DNA from: Clostridium minihomine
Lineage (GTDB): Bacteria > Bacillota > Clostridia > Oscillospirales > Acutalibacteraceae
Reading direction: 5' to 3'
Assembly: GCF_900240385.1 (NCBI RefSeq)
Contig: NZ_OEQH01000005.1
Span: forward strand, 124,001-188,000
Length of the DNA: 64,000 nucleotides
A model generated the notes under the pieces. It did no database searches. It was not told the DNA's origin and saw only the letters and a program-made list of their open reading frames with translations. A program made the position numbers and the translations under genes. Positions 61,779 through 64,000 of this stretch are shown here, in pieces (positions within the stretch are counted from its first letter, which is position 1; each line of letters begins with the position of its first letter).

Positions 61779-61905
61779 ACCTGTCCTCACCTCGCTCTAT
61801 TTGATATATGCACCGTGGCAAGATGCAAAGAAAATTATCATTACGCTTAAAATCATTAAACCAACAATCTTTACATAGCATCGTTACCACTCCTTTTTAG
61901 GTATG

Positions 61906-61939
61906 AAAAAAGCGCCCAGTATAAAACCGGGTGCTTTTT
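61906..61939 (-). terminator. Terminator upstream of terS
   Basis: GCACCCGGT pairs with ACTGGGCGC around TTTAT (one mismatch), followed by TTTTTT on the minus strand. It ends whatever transcript crosses the gap 61940-62540. Confidence 0.75.
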
Positions 61940-62540
61940 GTATCGGGCGAATAGCCCTTAATTGTGGAGGTCGTAAGACCTTGGGACCAACCCCGGCTCT
62001 TGAACCGTTGCAACTCTTATTAGGGTTACGGTTGGTATGTATGCCCGTCTTTCCGGGCTGTCAGTGTTTATTCTTTACTGGCTGCTTGTTCAACAAAACA
62101 CCTGTGCGAACACTCGAAGTCGTGCCAGCTTGACCTGTGGAACTGGGGGAGTCTACCACAGTGTTCACATTGCCCCCGAACTTGTGGTGCAGTGGTGAGG
62201 AGTTGAACCCCACTTTATCGCCTTAATATCCCGTTGCTTTTTCTGAACTTCACCAACCTTGCCCTTAGTGCTCCGTTGTCACATTCATATTTTCAACGTC
62301 TTTTTAAAACTCACTCTTACGAATTTTACTTCCGCTTCCGCTCTAAGGCGCATTAGCTTATCGCAAAGAGACACCGCATATCACGCCCGGTGAAGGAAGA
62401 AACCGGGCGATTAAAAAGAGGGAGGAAACAACTAGGAGCTCGTGCGCTCTTTGTTGTGTATATATCCCAAGGTGTTTTACCATCGGGACACTACAGAAAT
62501 TCGTCGACGTGGAATTAGTATATTTTTCCACAATACTATT
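61940..62540 (-). ncRNA. 600-base gap with many stem-loops; candidate structured RNA or decayed gene
   Basis: No credible full gene was found. Hairpins: GGGC/GCCC (61945-61957), AGGTC-GTAA-GACCT (61968-61981), a long stem ACCAACC/GGTTGGT (61986-62036), GCCCG/CGGGC (62043-62058), CTGTGG/CCACAG (62135-62161) and CGCCCGGT/ACCGGGCG (62384-62409). A T-arm-plus-CCA-like sequence occurs near 62184-62214 on the minus strand without a 5' half. A minus-strand frame 62068-62214 encodes a zinc-ribbon-like CEHCG...CSHRC peptide without a start codon. Large phage RNAs (ROOL/GOLLD class) have this size, but no family is identified. Confidence 0.3.
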
Positions 62541-63002
62541 TTACATCGGATAATCAGTACATTTCGTACATTTTAAAAATCTATCAATTTTTCTTCTTGC
62601 ATACTGTTCGTCGTGGTGCCCAATCTTAAAGGCCACCTGCTGCCAACTCAATCCCTGTATATAGTACAGAGTAATAATCTGCCGAATCTTACTGTCCTCA
62701 ATCCCGGAAATAAAACGCTCGATTTTGTCTAACTCGGTTTGGCATCGGCGCTCACGCTCAGCAATTGCCAACCTTTTTTTCTGCAAACGGAGATTATCCT
62801 CTTGATAAGCATCCGTTTCGGAGGGTGCCACACCGTAAATCGTGACGTTATGTTTCTGGTATGGAGGATATGGGGCAGACGCCTCTATGCAATTCGGGGT
62901 TTTCATGCCTCGCATACGGTTGCGGATTTCAGCGCTTTGTTCTTTCAGCAGCTGAATTTCGCGCTTCAAATCTCGCAGTTGGGATAGTTGTTTTTTGGTC
63001 AA
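62541..63002 (-). CDS. Phage sigma-like/late transcription regulator (DUF1492-like)
   Basis: A 153-residue protein. The N-terminal half is a coiled coil (MTKKQLSQLRDLKREIQLLK; LQKKRLAIAERERRCQTELD). The C-terminal half is a sigma-70 region 4-like HTH (IRQIITLYYIQGLSWQQVAF, then KIGHHDEQYARRKIDRFL). This layout fits the DUF1492/ArpU/RinA-type proteins that switch on phage late genes, and it sits just before terS as usual. The start is a TTG at 63002. Confidence 0.8.
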   Translation of the reverse strand: MTKKQLSQLRDLKREIQLLKEQSAEIRNRMRGMKTPNCIEASAPYPPYQKHNVTIYGVAPSETDAYQEDNLRLQKKRLAIAERERRCQTELDKIERFISGIEDSKIRQIITLYYIQGLSWQQVAFKIGHHDEQYARRKIDRFLKCTKCTDYPM

Positions 63003-63007
63003 TCCGG

Positions 63008-63247
63008 CTACCTCCTTTTGCTTTGCTCCATTTTTTCATAGTCCTGATGTTCTATGATGAGATTTCCGACGTGCTGTGAAAGTTCAAGATTCCGTTTTGC
63101 ACCGAACCCGTACAGCTCATTCAGGGCGACAACAACCAGCTTAAATAAACGGCGGGTTAGGCTGTGGCTTTCCTCTTGGATATATTGGTCAACAGCCTTT
63201 AAGGACTGGTTTGACATTTGATTTCGGGGCGGGATACGGGCTTTCAT
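63008..63247 (-). CDS. Small basic phage protein
   Basis: A 79-residue protein (MKARIPPRNQMSNQSLKAVD; SLTRRLFKLVVVALNELYGF). It is helical and positively charged at the ends. The start at 63247 has AAGGAGGAG upstream and overlaps the preceding gene by 4 bases; the frame opening at 63307 has no ribosome site. Function unknown. Confidence 0.7.
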   Translation of the reverse strand: MKARIPPRNQMSNQSLKAVDQYIQEESHSLTRRLFKLVVVALNELYGFGAKRNLELSQHVGNLIIEHQDYEKMEQSKRR

Positions 63248-63600
63248 GCAAGCTCCTCCTTGCTTATTTTTATTCTGCCGTCCAAAACTCCCATAATCTT
63301 TTTGCACCTCTCACAATCACCGGATTCAACCTCTTTTGAATAACCGCCCAACTCAACCCGAACCCGGCAGGTGTCCTGATAAATCTCACGCATTTTTTGT
63401 GTGTCCTCAAACGCCCGAAGAATCTCACGTTTTTCAGACTGCGCCTGATCCCGGGTAATCGTTCCGGCACGGTACTTGACGTACAGGCACCGGAATGATA
63501 AAAATAAGAGCTGTTCTGGCTGAGTAAGGCCGGCAGGAAAAGAGTCGTTGTGCATCGCGGTGCGCTCAATTTGCTCGGGGGTCAATCCAGTCGCGCTCAT
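63244..63600 (-). CDS. Hypothetical phage protein with CxxC near the C-terminus
   Basis: A 118-residue mostly helical protein (MSATGLTPEQIERTAMHNDS; LTQPEQLLFLSFRCLYVKYR; GDCERCKKIMGVLDGRIKIS). A family seen upstream of late regulators in clostridial phages (from memory), with no known function. Overlaps both neighbours by 4 bases. Confidence 0.72.
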   Translation of the reverse strand: MSATGLTPEQIERTAMHNDSFPAGLTQPEQLLFLSFRCLYVKYRAGTITRDQAQSEKREILRAFEDTQKMREIYQDTCRVRVELGGYSKEVESGDCERCKKIMGVLDGRIKISKEELA

Positions 63601-63995
63601 GACTTAAATTCCCCAAGGCGGAGATACCACTCCAAAACGCGGACAGCCGATTCCCACCCATGACATACCTCGCAGAAATAACCTTGCTCCCGGAGTTCTC
63701 CAAGCCACCAGTCTTGTTCGGGAGAAGTACGGCCCGTGTCGTCCTTCATTTCAATCCGTAGGCCATGATACCTTCCACGGGGAACAGGGAGATCGAGGTC
63801 TGGCACGCCGGGTTTCAAGCCCTCATCTTGCAGGTGCTTTGCCTCAATTGGATCACGCCTGCCGCCGTTCGGTACGGCATGCAGCAATTTTAGATCAGGG
63901 TATTCGGCACGATGAGCTAAGGACCAGCGAATCACATTGACCTGGTGCTGATGCTCATTCGCGGGGTGAGCATATAATTTAATCATCTGTTTCAC
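63597..63995 (-). CDS. VRR-NUC domain nuclease
   Basis: A 132-residue stand-alone VRR-NUC (PD-(D/E)xK) nuclease: HAVPNGGRRDPIEAKHLQDE, GVPDLDLPVPRGRYHGLRIE, MKDDTGRTSPEQDWW. The catalytic Asp, Glu and Lys of the fold are in PDLDL and RIEMKDD. Phage VRR-NUC proteins are thought to resolve recombination or replication intermediates, often next to a helicase that would lie beyond the window. The start is a GTG at 63995, or the ATG at 63986. Confidence 0.9.
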   Translation of the reverse strand: MKQMIKLYAHPANEHQHQVNVIRWSLAHRAEYPDLKLLHAVPNGGRRDPIEAKHLQDEGLKPGVPDLDLPVPRGRYHGLRIEMKDDTGRTSPEQDWWLGELREQGYFCEVCHGWESAVRVLEWYLRLGEFKS

Positions 63996-64000
63996 AGTTC

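Noticed and set aside
61800-61885. Very short minus-strand frames before terS (one Cys-rich, one hydrophobic)
   Set aside because: The better-placed frame overlaps terS heavily and the hydrophobic one lacks a start with a ribosome site.
61903-62133. Plus-strand 76-codon frame in the gap upstream of terS
   Set aside because: It starts inside the terminator hairpin, runs against all phage genes and has no ribosome site of note.
62184-62232. tRNA gene on the minus strand (T-arm TGGGG/CCTCA and CCA-like end)
   Set aside because: No matching 5' acceptor strand, D arm or anticodon arm could be found upstream, so it is at most a tRNA-like fragment.
1-64000. CRISPR arrays, insertion sequences and rRNA genes
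   Set aside because: I looked for regularly spaced repeats, transposase-like frames with terminal inverted repeats and rRNA segments and saw none.

Overview
The window looks like the chromosome of a low-to-mid-G+C Bacillota, most likely a gut-type clostridium of the Oscillospirales/Ruminococcaceae kind. This is inferred from the gene families (YwbE, VanW-type wall protein, UgtP-like glycolipid synthase, two M42 peptidases, a methionine-gamma-lyase-like PLP enzyme), strong GGAGG ribosome binding sites, and sigma-A type promoters with 17-bp spacers. Nothing seen fixes the species.

Positions 1-39,800 are ordinary host chromosome. In order they hold: a MATE efflux pump cut by the window edge; a three-gene glycerol-3-phosphate dehydrogenase-type oxidoreductase operon; a pair of stem-loop repeats; ywbE-arsC/spx; a pirin; a TipA-type MerR regulator with a textbook MerR operator; a complete metNIQ methionine importer; an alanine/glycine:cation symporter and NAD synthetase; a family 2 glycosyltransferase and a VanW protein; a UgtP-like glycosyltransferase; a cation-homeostasis block (TPR protein, P2-type ATPase and two TrkA/RCK proteins, all coupled by 4-base overlaps, next to an XRE regulator and a KdpE/KdpD-like two-component system); a cyclase-family hydrolase with MTA/SAH nucleosidase; a cell-wall amidase; a DEAD-box RNA helicase; mutY-murD; two M42 peptidases and a GNAT; a PLP-dependent lyase; and two small enzymes or binding proteins.

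From the tRNA-Leu(UAG) gene at 40,036-40,120 to the end of the window lies a prophage of siphovirus type, apparently inserted at the 3' end of that tRNA. Its genes run on the minus strand, so late functions come first in window coordinates: holin, TM/coiled-coil protein, amidase endolysin, kelch-repeat tail fibre, baseplate/tail proteins, tape measure, Gp15, tail chaperone, tail tube, head-tail joining proteins, major capsid, scaffold, a MuF/minor capsid protein with a toxin-like C-terminus and a possible immunity partner, portal, TerL, TerS, then a long structured gap, a sigma-like late regulator, small proteins and a VRR-NUC nuclease. The integrase and early region must lie beyond 64,000.

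The most interesting feature lies between the attachment site and the lysis genes. It is a strikingly AT-rich plus-strand moron (about 40,730-42,070) of three genes: a PARP/ART-fold ADP-ribosyltransferase-like protein, a small protein, and a SecB-like chaperone. This order matches the toxin-antitoxin-chaperone anti-phage system CmdTAC of E. coli, here in a Gram-positive prophage.
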